From contig NZ_NINW01000028.1 in NCBI RefSeq assembly GCF_002188465.1, forward strand, positions 96,396 to 160,395: 64,000 nt of DNA, written 5' to 3'. Numbering within the stretch: the stretch's first letter is position 1; every line of letters starts with the position of its first letter. Below the pieces are notes generated by a model. That model was not told where the DNA came from, ran no database searches, and saw only the letters and a list, made by a program, of their open reading frames with translations. The DNA is from Pigmentiphaga sp. NML080357. GTDB lineage: Bacteria; Pseudomonadota; Gammaproteobacteria; Burkholderiales; Burkholderiaceae_B. Of the stretch, positions 8,786 through 17,469 are shown piece after piece. Made by a program: the position numbers and the translations under genes.

Positions 8786-11700
8786 ATGCAAGCAGCCCTG
8801 AACTTCCCCATCGTCGGCATCGGCGCTTCCGCCGGAGGCACCCAGGCGCTCGAGGGGTTTTTCACCGGCTTGCCGGAGCAGCCCGGCTTTGCGATCGTCA
8901 TCGTCACGCATCTCAGCCCCGAAAGAGAGAGCGCGCTGCCGGCCATCGTTGCACGGTTTACCCGGTTGCCGGTCCATGTGGCGGCCGACGACCAGATCGT
9001 CGAGAAGGACCATGTCTATGTGCTGCCCGCCAACGCCATCCTGGGCATCAAGGAAGGCCGCCTGCGCCTGAGTCCGCTACCCCCAGGCCGGAGGGATCGC
9101 AAACCCATCGATATTTTTTTCAGCGCGCTTGCGGAGGATCACGGGGAATTGGCCGTGGGCGTCATACTCTCCGGGGGAGACAGCGACGGCACGTTGGGAG
9201 CGAAGGCGATCAAAGAGCGCGGCGGACTGACCCTGGCCCAGGTAGCGGACAGCTTCGGACCGCATCACGCGGATATGCCCAATAGCGCGATTGCGTCAGG
9301 GTTGGTCGATTTTGCCGTGCCAGCCGAGGGAATGGGCGGGAAGCTGGTGGAATTCGCCCGCGGCGCGCATGTCCCGGAAGACATGGCGGTCGATCCCGGA
9401 AACGAGGACGGATCCGGCACGCTGGAAGGCGCCCGGATGGAGACCTGCGAAATCCTGCGCAGCCAGATAGGCCACGATTTCAGCGGCTACAAGACCAAGA
9501 CCTTCATCCGGCGGGTGCGACGCCGCATGCAGGTGGTGCAGGTCGATACGATCGATGCCTATGTCGAACACCTCAGGCAGACGCCGCAAGAAGTGGGAGA
9601 GCTGTTTCGCGACCTGCTCATCAGCGTCACGAATTTCTTCCGGGACGCAGACGCTTTCGAATGCCTCGCCACGCTGGTGATTCCAAAGTTGTTCGAGCAC
9701 AAAGGGGCGGACGATGTGGTCCGGATCTGGGTGCCGGGTTGTGCAACCGGCGAAGAGGTGTACTCCCTGGGCATTCTGCTGCGCGAATACATGGAACCGT
9801 TGCAGGCGGCGCCCCGCGTACAAATATTCGCCACCGACATCGACGAGCAGGCGCTCAGCGTGGCGCGGGGCGCCCGCTACCCGGAACCGTTGCTCGAAGG
9901 CGTATCGCCGGAGCGGAGAGACAGGTTCTTCTTTCAGGACGCCGGCAGCTTCGTCGTCGCCAAAGAGGTGCGCGACTTGTGCATCTTCTCGCCGCACAGC
10001 GTCATCCGCGATCCGCCGTTTTCCCGCATCGACATGGTGTCGTGCCGAAACCTGCTCATCTATTTCGGGGCGGACGTGCAGAGGCGCGTCATTCCGATCT
10101 TTCACTATGCGCTGCGGCCGGACGGCTATCTTTTCCTGGGAACGTCGGAAGGCATCAGCCAATTCGACGAGCTGTTCATTCCGCTGGAGAAAAAGCACCG
10201 CATTTTCCAGCGCCGGTCCGACGTGGCGACGCCGGTGCGCCTGCCGTCCCTCATGACGTCGCAGGAGCATGGTAAAGGTCCGGGGGCTTTCCAGCGGCGG
10301 GCTCCGCGGGGTGGCGCCGCGCTGCGGCAGGTAGTCGACAACCAGATCCTGGAGCGCTTTGCGCCGCCTCACGTCGTCGTGAACCGGGAGGGCGACGTCG
10401 TCTACTACTCCACTCGCACCGGCAGATACCTCGAGGCGGCCGCGGGCGCGCCCACACGCCAGATTTTCACGATGGCGCGCAAAGGCCTGCAATTGGAGCT
10501 TCGCACGATATTCCGCGAGGCGGTCGAGTCCGGCGCCACAGCCATGCGCGAAGGCGTCGCGGTCGAGAAGGACGACGGGCGGGTGCAACTGACCAACCTT
10601 ATCGTGGAGCCGCTTCCCGCCCGTCCCGGCGAAGGGCAGTTGTTCCTGATCCTGTTCATGGATCAAGGCCCGGTGCTCAGCCGCGAGGAAGCCCTCAACC
10701 GCGCACATGCGCTTCATGACGGGGCCACGCTACGCATGGAGCGCGAGTTGCGGGAAACGCGCGAACGTCTTCAGTCCGTGGTCGAAGAATACGAAACGGC
10801 GCTCGAGGAGCTCAAGTCCTCCAACGAGGAACTGGTTTCCGTCAACGAGGAATTGCAATCCACCAATGAAGAACTGGAAGCGCCGAAGGAGGAACTGGTA
10901 TCCCTCAATGAAGAGCTGCATACAGTCAATCAGGAGTTGAATGGCAAGGTCGAGGAGTTGGACCGCGCCCACAGCGACCTGCAAAACCTGTTCGACAGCA
11001 CCTCGGTGGCCACGGTTTTCCTGGACAAGAATCTGGCCATTCGCAGCTTCACCCCGGCCATGATGGACGTTTTCAACATCCGGCCCGCCGATCTCGGGCG
11101 GCCCATTACCGATCTCTCCAGCCGGGTGCGGCTACCCAACTTCAAGGAAGAAATCGCCCGTGTCTTTGCCGAGCGGCAGATTCTCGAACGGCGCATCGAA
11201 AGCGAGGACAAGCTCGAACACTACCTGGTGCGGCTGGCCCCCTATCGCAACAGCGACCACAAGACGGATGGGGTAGTCGTCACCTTCCTGAACATCAGCA
11301 ACCTGATGCGCGCCGAAGCACGCCAGCAGGTGCTCATTTCGGAGCTGCAGCACCGCACCCGCAATCTTCTTACGGTCGTCCAGTCGATCGCCCGCCAGAC
11401 CCTGAGCGACGACTCCGGTTTCAAGGCGTTCAGCAACCGGCTTGCCGCACTGGGACGATTGCAGGGCATAGTGAGCAAGGCGCCCGGAGACAAGGTCGAC
11501 CTGGCCGACATCGTCCGTCTCGAGTTGGAGGTGCTGAGCAGCGCGGTCGCAGGCAAGGTGGCGATCTCGGGTCCGAGCGTTCCTCTGGCGGCCGAGGCTG
11601 TGCAGACACTGGCCTTGGCTCTTCACGAGCTCGCTACCAACGCTTTGAAATACGGCGCGCTGCGGAATGGTCCGGGGCGGCTAGACATCGGCTGGCGGGT

Positions 11701-11926
11701 CGAGAGGAGGGGGGCTTCCGGCGCGCTCCTGATCTTCGAATGGCGGGAAAGCGGGCTGCAGACCCCTCCGGATTCGTCGCGGAAGGGTTATGGCCGGCAG
11801 TTGATCGAGCAAGCCCTGACTTACACCCTGCGCGCAAAAACTGAATTGAGCTTTGGCGCGGATGGCATCGCATGCCGCATCGAATTGCCTCTGGCCGACA
11901 TGGACATCCATCCTGCGGACATTTAG
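8786..11926 (+). CDS. CheB-CheR-PAS-HWE histidine kinase fusion protein
   Basis: 1046 residues. Order: CheB methylesterase (about 5-190; GIGASAGG with S15, THLSPERES, SGGDSDGTLG), CheR methyltransferase (about 215-470; LLISVTNFFRD, WVPGCATGEEVYSLGILL, CRNLLIYF), a PAS-like part, a strongly heptad coiled coil of repeated NEEL units (about 670-730), a PAS domain, and an HWE-type kinase (H856 in ELQHRTRNLL, HELATN with N952, then WRE). It has no transmembrane segment and is probably cytosolic. CheB/CheR acting on a chemoreceptor is the family role, but such hybrids are often stress or light/redox sensors. The response regulator starts 9 bases downstream and is the likely phosphate acceptor. Upstream in-frame codons are not used because similarity starts at FPIVGIGAS. 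Confidence 0.92.
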   Translation: MQAALNFPIVGIGASAGGTQALEGFFTGLPEQPGFAIVIVTHLSPERESALPAIVARFTRLPVHVAADDQIVEKDHVYVLPANAILGIKEGRLRLSPLPPGRRDRKPIDIFFSALAEDHGELAVGVILSGGDSDGTLGAKAIKERGGLTLAQVADSFGPHHADMPNSAIASGLVDFAVPAEGMGGKLVEFARGAHVPEDMAVDPGNEDGSGTLEGARMETCEILRSQIGHDFSGYKTKTFIRRVRRRMQVVQVDTIDAYVEHLRQTPQEVGELFRDLLISVTNFFRDADAFECLATLVIPKLFEHKGADDVVRIWVPGCATGEEVYSLGILLREYMEPLQAAPRVQIFATDIDEQALSVARGARYPEPLLEGVSPERRDRFFFQDAGSFVVAKEVRDLCIFSPHSVIRDPPFSRIDMVSCRNLLIYFGADVQRRVIPIFHYALRPDGYLFLGTSEGISQFDELFIPLEKKHRIFQRRSDVATPVRLPSLMTSQEHGKGPGAFQRRAPRGGAALRQVVDNQILERFAPPHVVVNREGDVVYYSTRTGRYLEAAAGAPTRQIFTMARKGLQLELRTIFREAVESGATAMREGVAVEKDDGRVQLTNLIVEPLPARPGEGQLFLILFMDQGPVLSREEALNRAHALHDGATLRMERELRETRERLQSVVEEYETALEELKSSNEELVSVNEELQSTNEELEAPKEELVSLNEELHTVNQELNGKVEELDRAHSDLQNLFDSTSVATVFLDKNLAIRSFTPAMMDVFNIRPADLGRPITDLSSRVRLPNFKEEIARVFAERQILERRIESEDKLEHYLVRLAPYRNSDHKTDGVVVTFLNISNLMRAEARQQVLISELQHRTRNLLTVVQSIARQTLSDDSGFKAFSNRLAALGRLQGIVSKAPGDKVDLADIVRLELEVLSSAVAGKVAISGPSVPLAAEAVQTLALALHELATNALKYGALRNGPGRLDIGWRVERRGASGALLIFEWRESGLQTPPDSSRKGYGRQLIEQALTYTLRAKTELSFGADGIACRIELPLADMDIHPADI

Positions 11927-11935
11927 GAGACGCTT

Positions 11936-12307
11936 ATGTCATCTCTCCTTCAAGGCCGTCGAGTACTGATCGTGGAAGATGACTTTCTGGTGACGCAATT
12001 GCTCAAAGAGGTCATCGAAGACGAAGGCGGGGCGGTGGTGGGGCCCTATGGCTGGGTGACGGATGCGCTGGATCTGATCGCCCGGCAACCCGATGCGTTC
12101 GACTGCGCGGTCGTGGACGTGAATCTGCACGGCACCAAGTCCTACGCAGTCGCCGATGCCCTCGATGCGCTGGGAGTGTCATTCATTCTCTCGACCGGTT
12201 ACGGCACGGCGATGCTGGATAGCGCCTATAGTCACTATCCGCATTGCGAGAAGCCGTTTGAAATAGAAGTGCTCATCGAGACGCTCGCGCGACTGAGGCC
12301 TAAATGA
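11936..12307 (+). CDS. single-domain response regulator
   Basis: 123 residues, receiver domain only. Acidic pocket E14-D15-D16, phospho-acceptor D61 (AVVDVNLHG), the switch Ser/Thr in FILSTGYG and the conserved lysine in CEKPFEIEVL are present. There is no output domain, so it passes phosphate on or acts by binding a partner. It sits 9 bases after the HWE kinase fusion, the arrangement usual for HWE kinases. Confidence 0.93.
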   Translation: MSSLLQGRRVLIVEDDFLVTQLLKEVIEDEGGAVVGPYGWVTDALDLIARQPDAFDCAVVDVNLHGTKSYAVADALDALGVSFILSTGYGTAMLDSAYSHYPHCEKPFEIEVLIETLARLRPK

Positions 12308-12322
12308 CGCGATACGGGCGGT

Positions 12323-12352
12323 TTGCCTTGATTCAAAGAAACTGCGTAAAAT
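12323..12352 (+). promoter_or_regulatory. promoter of tRNA-Gly
   Basis: TTGCCT at 12323-12328, an 18-base spacer and TAAAAT at 12347-12352 make a sigma-70 type promoter. The predicted start is a few bases before the tRNA at 12363. Confidence 0.55.
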
Positions 12353-12362
12353 TGCGGCCTGC

Positions 12363-12436
12363 GCGGGTGTAGTTCAATGGTAGAACGGCAGCTTCCCAAG
12401 CTGCATACGAGGGTTCGATTCCCTTCACCCGCTCCA
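12363..12436 (+). tRNA. tRNA-Gly (anticodon CCC)
   Basis: 74 nt including the encoded CCA. Acceptor arms GCGGGTG and CACCCGC pair, the anticodon stem GCAGC/GCTGC encloses TTCCCAA with anticodon CCC, and the T loop is TTCGATT. tRNA-Gly genes are the classical insertion sites of ICEclc-family elements, and the integrase gene lies 239 bases beyond, so the gene was kept whole on insertion. Confidence 0.97.
12419..12436 (+). other. attL: 3' end of tRNA-Gly, ICE left junction (proposed)
   Basis: ICEclc-type integrases recombine within an 18-bp segment at the tRNA-Gly 3' end. The corresponding 18 bases here run from TTCCC to CCA. The matching direct repeat at the far ICE end is outside the window, so the exact core is inferred from the family. 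Confidence 0.6.
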
Positions 12437-12450
12437 CCGCATCATTCTGC

Positions 12451-12579
12451 GGACTTCCGCAGAAGTCCAAGAGAGTCTGCAAGTCGTTGCCACACAAGGA
12501 CTTTTCCTCTCTTTGACGTTCTGCCGTAGTCCACTGCGATCCGCCTACAGCCGGGACTTTTAAGTCCACAAACAAGTCC
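12451..12579. repeat. six copies of GGACTT/AAGTCC between attL and int
   Basis: The hexamer occurs at 12451-12456 and 12463-12468 (inverted pair), 12498-12503, 12554-12559 and 12562-12567 (inverted pair), and 12574-12579. About 0.06 would be expected by chance in this length. Position between the recombination site and the integrase fits arm-type integrase or excisionase binding sites. The rest of 12437-12674 holds no gene I can support. Confidence 0.55.
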
Positions 12580-12674
12580 ATTTTTGCGGGCGCGGCTGAT
12601 TCCGGATTGTTGATGGAGGGGCGAGGTCGACGTGATCAGCATCTGGTTCCTGACTCATGTTCAGGAGCAAGAGC

Positions 12675-14528
12675 ATGGCACTCTCAGACCTGGCCGTTCG
12701 ACAGGCCAAGGCAACTGGCAAGGCATACACCCTCCCTGACTTGGATGGCCTCTCCCTGGCCGTCACGGCTGCAGGGGGCAGGACTTGGCACTTCCGCTAC
12801 TACTGGGCGGGCAAGCAGAAGCGGATGTCGCTCGGCACCTACCCGGAGGTGACGCTTCGCGAGGCCCGCAGCCTACGCGACGAAGCGCGCGCCCTGCTGG
12901 CCAAAGGCACCAATCCTCGCGTTCACCGCAAGCAGAAGCGCACCGCTGTCCGGCTCGCCGACGAAAACACCTTCGAGGCGGTGTATCGCAAGTGGCTCAA
13001 GCATCGCGGGCTCAGCCTCAAGGAAGGCCGGCAGACGACCCTCTCGATACTTCCACGGATCTTCGACAAGGATGTGTTGCCCACCTTGGGCAAGCGGTCG
13101 GTCTATGAGATCAAGCGTCCCGACCTCTTGGAGGTGATCGCCAAGATCGAGAAGCGCAGGGCACTCTCCGTCGCCGAGAAAGTCAGGACGTGGTTCAACC
13201 AACTGTTTCGCTACGCGCTGGTGATCGTGCCGGGCCTGGAGCAAAACCCCGCCTCCGATCTCGATGTGGTGGCGCTGCCGCTGCCACCCGTCAACCACAA
13301 CCCGTTCCTGCGCATGGCCGAGCTGCCGAAGCTGTTGCAGCGGCTGCGCAGCTATCGCGGCAGGCGGCAGACCCAGCTCGGGCTGCGGCTATTGCTGCTG
13401 ACCGGCGTGCGAACCGGCGAGCTGCGACAGGCGACGCCGGATCAATTCGATCTGGACCGTGGGCTGTGGATCATCCCGCCCGACGTCGTGAAGCAACTCC
13501 AGTTGGATATGCGCAAGAAGCGGCAGCAGCCAAAGGACATCCCGCCCTACATCGTGCCGCTGTCGATTCAGGCCATGGAGATCGTCCGGCACCTGCTGGA
13601 TGAGTTCAAGCCGGCCCAGCGCCACCTGTTCCGGCACGACAGCGACTTGAAGAAGCGCATCAGCGAGAACACGCTCAATGGTGCGCTCAAACGCATGGGC
13701 TATCAGGAACGCCTGACGGGACACGGTATCCGCGGCACGATGTCCACTGCGCTCAACGAGATCGGCTACCCGAAGGTCTGGGTGGATGCACAGCTCTCGC
13801 ATGTCGATCCCAACAAGGTCAGCGCGACCTACAACCATGCCGAGTACGTGGAACAGCGTCGCCGCATGATGCAGGACTGGGCCGATCGGCTCGACCTCTT
13901 CGAGCAGAACCAGGTCGAGGCGGCCAGCATGCCGCTCACCGTGCATCTGGAAGGCGTGCCCGCGTTCCCGAATGAGCAAACCGCAAGCGCACCCTCCACG
14001 CCGGTTGCCGCTTCGCCAATCCTGCTCGTGACGAAGCCCGGCGACGCCATGCCGTTGGTTTCTGCCGCCGCACACCGGCTGCCGGCGGTTCCGCCCCCTC
14101 GGTCGGCCGCGCCGCTGGTGCCTTCGGACATTCAGCGCGAGAGGATGGAACTGTTCGATGTCTTCGAAGCGCCGCACAACCTTCCCGTCGCGGCGTTTGC
14201 GAAGATGGCGGGCAAGTCCCGCAGGTGGATCAGCTACGAGATCAAGGCCGGCAACTTGCTGGCGTTGAACGTGGGCAACCGCGGCCAGCGGGTGCCGGAC
14301 TGGCACCTCGACCCACTCAAGCACGAGCTGATCCAGTCCGTCCTCAAGCTGACCAGGGGTGCGGACCCTTGGCAGATCTACCATGCACTGCTGCAACCGC
14401 GCTCGATGCTGCGGGGGCATTCGGCACTGGAGGGCGTGACGGCCGGCAATCTCGACAAGCTCGTCATGGCAGTGAGCACAGCCGTGAAGGAAAGCGAATG
14501 GACCCCGCCGCGAGTCGGAGTCGCCTAG
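12675..14528 (+). CDS. int: ICE tyrosine recombinase (integrase, ICEclc IntB13 type)
   Basis: 617 residues. Residues 1-100 are the DUF4102-type arm-binding domain (ALSDLAVRQAKATG, YRKW region later). The catalytic domain has R246 in GVRTGEL, H350-x-x-R353 in GHGIRGT and nucleophile Y391 in NHAEY. It catalyses insertion into and excision from tRNA-Gly. ATG 12675 was chosen over 12657 because AGGAG at 12661-12665 is correctly spaced before it. Beyond about residue 420 it carries an extra 200 residues: a Pro/Ala linker, then a region reading like an HTH and a DUF2384-type segment (DPWQIYHALLQPRSMLRG). Long C-terminal tails are known in this integrase group. Confidence 0.95.
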   Translation: MALSDLAVRQAKATGKAYTLPDLDGLSLAVTAAGGRTWHFRYYWAGKQKRMSLGTYPEVTLREARSLRDEARALLAKGTNPRVHRKQKRTAVRLADENTFEAVYRKWLKHRGLSLKEGRQTTLSILPRIFDKDVLPTLGKRSVYEIKRPDLLEVIAKIEKRRALSVAEKVRTWFNQLFRYALVIVPGLEQNPASDLDVVALPLPPVNHNPFLRMAELPKLLQRLRSYRGRRQTQLGLRLLLLTGVRTGELRQATPDQFDLDRGLWIIPPDVVKQLQLDMRKKRQQPKDIPPYIVPLSIQAMEIVRHLLDEFKPAQRHLFRHDSDLKKRISENTLNGALKRMGYQERLTGHGIRGTMSTALNEIGYPKVWVDAQLSHVDPNKVSATYNHAEYVEQRRRMMQDWADRLDLFEQNQVEAASMPLTVHLEGVPAFPNEQTASAPSTPVAASPILLVTKPGDAMPLVSAAAHRLPAVPPPRSAAPLVPSDIQRERMELFDVFEAPHNLPVAAFAKMAGKSRRWISYEIKAGNLLALNVGNRGQRVPDWHLDPLKHELIQSVLKLTRGADPWQIYHALLQPRSMLRGHSALEGVTAGNLDKLVMAVSTAVKESEWTPPRVGVA

Positions 14529-14575
14529 CAGCAGGAATGCGGGATCGTGGCGAAACCGCGATCCCCGCACGTCTG

Positions 14576-15235
14576 TCAGGACACCAAGCGCGCGCGGCGG
14601 GCGAATCTTGCCTGGGTGTCCGACAAGGAAGCGTTGCGGCGGAGCAGGTAAGCCATCACGATCGTTGGTGCGCCGGCCAGCGGCCGCACGGCGATGCCTC
14701 GGCGTAGGTAGCTCGCCAGTCTCGCGGCAGGCGCAATGGCGATCCCGTATCCGGCGGCAACCAGCGTCATCGCCACATCGAATGTCTCCACCGTTTGCTC
14801 TCGCTCTTGCAGCGCGTTTTCGAACACACGCTGCACGGTCATGCGCCATGGTTCATCGGTCGTGGACTGCGAGCAGATCAAGGGCTGCTTGAGCACTTCC
14901 CCGCACGGCACTTCACGGTAGGCCAGCAGGTGGGAGCGCTTGGCCACGGCGACCGCCAGCGTGTCATGCCACAGCGGTTCGCATACCCAGCCAGGCCACT
15001 GCCGGGCAACCGCAGACAAGGCGAAGTCGAAGCCGTCGTCCGGCAGCTCCGCGCCTCGACCGGGATCTGTCCAGCCGGCCAAGACGGCATGAGTCTCCGG
15101 CTCTTCGGCACGCTGCAGGGCGAGCACGTCGGCGAGCTGGGAAGGCACCCATTCGCCGAGGACGGCCATGCGAATTTCGGCGGTGATGTCACTCGATTCC
15201 ACGTCCAGCTCCCCCAGGCGGTGAACTCGTGGCAA
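14576..15235 (-). CDS. LysR-type effector-binding domain without HTH
   Basis: 219 residues from a TTG start, or fewer if an internal start is used. Segments such as EIRMAVLGEWVPSQLADVLALQR, WHDTLAVAVAKRSHLL, VETFDVAMTLVAAGYGIAIAPAAR and GIAVRPLAG match the periplasmic-binding-like effector domain of LysR regulators. The N-terminal winged helix is missing: the frame closes on a TAA just upstream. It is either a decayed regulator or a free-standing sensor domain kept by the ICE. It is divergent from the Xre gene and convergent with the integrase. Confidence 0.75.
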   Translation of the reverse strand: MPRVHRLGELDVESSDITAEIRMAVLGEWVPSQLADVLALQRAEEPETHAVLAGWTDPGRGAELPDDGFDFALSAVARQWPGWVCEPLWHDTLAVAVAKRSHLLAYREVPCGEVLKQPLICSQSTTDEPWRMTVQRVFENALQEREQTVETFDVAMTLVAAGYGIAIAPAARLASYLRRGIAVRPLAGAPTIVMAYLLRRNASLSDTQARFARRARLVS

Positions 15236-15258
15236 CTGATCTCGAAGCCGTTGGATGA

Positions 15259-15280
15259 GTTAAGTTTAACGTGGTTTAAA
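15259..15280. promoter_or_regulatory. AT-rich palindrome between divergent regulators
   Basis: GTTAA-GT-TTAAC is an inverted repeat at 15259-15270, followed by a half-site-like GTTTAAAT. It stands out in GC-rich surroundings and lies between the LysR-like and Xre genes, so it is a candidate operator for the Xre protein. Confidence 0.4.
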
Positions 15281-15307
15281 TCGTGACCGTGTTCGACGCT
15301 CTTGGCA

Positions 15308-15607
15308 ATGCCAAAGCGTTCGATCCAAAGGGGCCGCCCCACCGGCACCACTACCTACGAAGCGGAACCAGCCATCGCGTTTGGGGCTGCCGTGCGGGAA
15401 GAAAGAACCAACCAGGGCATCGCTCAGGAAACGCTGGCCCACATGGCCGGCATCGAACGGTCGCACATGGGCAAGATCGAGCGCGGCGAGCATGTCCCCA
15501 CGCTCCCTCTCATCCTCAAGATTGCCCGTGCGCTGAAATGCAGTTCCGCCCACTTGATGACTCTGACCGAAGCCAAGCTGGCAGAGTCGGCCCCATCCGC
15601 AGATTAA
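15308..15607 (+). CDS. Xre-family helix-turn-helix regulator
   Basis: 99 residues. The HTH_3 core reads FGAAVREERTNQGIAQETLAHMAGIERSHMGKIERGEHVPTLPLILKIARALKCSS. The first 25 residues are a basic tail. ATG 15308 is preferred to the in-frame TTG at 15302. It lies between the integrase and relaxase modules and probably controls ICE genes or itself through the palindrome upstream. Convergent with traI, 26 bases apart. Confidence 0.88.
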   Translation: MPKRSIQRGRPTGTTTYEAEPAIAFGAAVREERTNQGIAQETLAHMAGIERSHMGKIERGEHVPTLPLILKIARALKCSSAHLMTLTEAKLAESAPSAD

Positions 15608-15633
15608 AGCCGGCCCGCACAGCGGTCGCATGC

Positions 15634-17469
15634 CTACCCCTGATCGTCGGCCTTGCCCCCAAGGGCTGAATCTTCGCGCTTTGCGGCCTCGTTGACGAGC
15701 CGCAGGTATGGGTTGTCTGGCGGCGTCTCCTGGAACAGCGCATCCGGGCTGACGAGCAGGTAGCCGTGCAGCCGGCGCGACTTGCGCGGCCCCGTGACTT
15801 CGCAGGTCCAGATGTTCAGCCCGCTCGGCTGCTTGCGGTGCTGTCCCAGCTTCTCGAAGCGTTTCTGTACCCACTGCCACCCCTCCAGCTTCTCCTGCTT
15901 GGCCAGCGCGGCGACTTGAAGGTACTCCTGCGCGTAGCGCTGGAACACGCCGGGGCTGACGAGATAGGTCGTACCGGCGACGGTATGCACCAGGGCCTTG
16001 GCGTCGTTGATGATGAGCTTGCGCGTCTGGATGCTCTGACGCAGCCAGGCCATGAAGTGCGCCCCGGAGGGCTCCGCGCGATCCTGGGAAGGCGCGAGGC
16101 TCATCTGCGGCGGGGGCGCGGTCGAAGGGGCCGGCTCGGCCTCGGCGATCTCCGGCGCTGTGGATGGAGCAGTGTCGCCCAGCAGGTCGAGCAGCGCGGC
16201 CACGCCGATGTCCGTGGCTGCGGATGCGATCGGCGCCGTGCTCGCGGATGCAGCTTCGATGCCTTCGGCGCGCGGCCCATCGGCCACCGTTGTCGCCTGC
16301 GGCGTCGGCTCCGCCTGTTCCTCTTCGACCTGCACACGGCCTGCGAACGGCGCCGGCCGGTCGGCGGCATCCCAGATCATCGCCGGCGAGAGTTTCAGGA
16401 AGGTGAAGGCGTGCGACCAGCCGGCGTCGCTGGTGACAGAAGCCTTCCAGATCGCCTTGCCATCCGGCGTTGGCTGCACGATGCCGTGATCCTGCAGCAC
16501 GTTGAACACCGCCGTGTTGCTCGCCGGAATGCCGTCGATGCCTTGCGATAGCAGATGTGCGCGCAGCTTGTCGGAGACGGTCTTGCTCACCAGCCACAAG
16601 GCGTCTTGGGTCAGCCAACCGTCCGCCGGGCCGGCCTGGTTCAGCTTGAACGCTTCCTTGAGCAGGTAGCGCAAGCCGTCGAGCAATTTGCGTTGCAGAG
16701 CATGCTTGGGCGCCACCAGCGCCTTGCTGGGATCGCCGCCGAGTTCTTGGGCGACCGATGCCTGGTCGGCCTGCACGACCAGCTCGCCGAGCGTGCCGGC
16801 GTGCTCGTACTGGCCGGCCAGCACGTACAGCAGCGCGGCCCAGAGGTCGGGATAGCCGCTGAGCCAGTCGAAGATGTCCCGATCGAGAAGGCGCGCGTAG
16901 AGCAGCCCGGTGGCGGCGCTATGCAGGCGGTACTCGCGCTCCTTTCGGTAACGGAAGCGGTAGGGCTTTCGCAGCGGGCCGTGCCAGGGATGCCAGACGC
17001 TGCCGTCGGCATGTTCGACGTGCAGATCGACGGCAATCTTGCCGATGTCGTGCAGCAGGGCCGCGTAGGCCGTGCCTGCGGTCCAGGCTTCGGCCTGGGC
17101 CGCCTGTGCCTCCGGCGTGACGCCCGCAGGCAGCAGGTATGACTGCCGCAATTTCAGCGCATAGGCGACGATCTCCAGGCCGTGGTCCAGCATGCCGCCC
17201 GGATAGGCGTGGTGGTGGTTCTCGGAGGCCGGGAACTGCTGGACCAGCTCGGCGTAGCGCTCCAGTGGGGCGAGGTAGAGCGTGGCGAACTGCCGGCGCG
17301 AGAGCGATGTGCGCTGCCAGATGTGTTCCAGTAGTTTCTGCCGGCGCGGCGTGGCCAGCAGCGATGCGGCCGACTCCGGCCGCATCGACCCTTTCTGAGT
17401 TTCGATGGCGGAGGTGGGCGGTGTGCCGGCGGCGGGTGGCACCCTTTTGCGCTGGAACAGCGAGAGCAT
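15634..17469 (-). CDS. traI: MobH-type conjugative relaxase TraI (TIGR03760 type)
   Basis: 611 residues. The N-terminal TraI_2 domain has the three-histidine signature in ENHHHAYPGGMLDHGLEI and an HD-type site LLHDIGKIAVDLHVEHADG. The C-terminal TraI_2_C domain (AHFMAWLRQSIQTRKLIIND, KRFEKLGQHRKQPSGLNIW) follows a low-complexity Pro/Ala linker around 390-460. The protein nicks oriT and leads the transferred strand. It is the last gene of the leftward conjugation set. The 202 bases upstream hold no gene and may contain oriT. Confidence 0.93.
   Translation of the reverse strand: MLSLFQRKRVPPAAGTPPTSAIETQKGSMRPESAASLLATPRRQKLLEHIWQRTSLSRRQFATLYLAPLERYAELVQQFPASENHHHAYPGGMLDHGLEIVAYALKLRQSYLLPAGVTPEAQAAQAEAWTAGTAYAALLHDIGKIAVDLHVEHADGSVWHPWHGPLRKPYRFRYRKEREYRLHSAATGLLYARLLDRDIFDWLSGYPDLWAALLYVLAGQYEHAGTLGELVVQADQASVAQELGGDPSKALVAPKHALQRKLLDGLRYLLKEAFKLNQAGPADGWLTQDALWLVSKTVSDKLRAHLLSQGIDGIPASNTAVFNVLQDHGIVQPTPDGKAIWKASVTSDAGWSHAFTFLKLSPAMIWDAADRPAPFAGRVQVEEEQAEPTPQATTVADGPRAEGIEAASASTAPIASAATDIGVAALLDLLGDTAPSTAPEIAEAEPAPSTAPPPQMSLAPSQDRAEPSGAHFMAWLRQSIQTRKLIINDAKALVHTVAGTTYLVSPGVFQRYAQEYLQVAALAKQEKLEGWQWVQKRFEKLGQHRKQPSGLNIWTCEVTGPRKSRRLHGYLLVSPDALFQETPPDNPYLRLVNEAAKREDSALGGKADDQG

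Noticed and set aside
12442..12642. short leftward frame between tRNA and integrase
   Set aside because: Overlaps the repeat cluster, no RBS and no family match.
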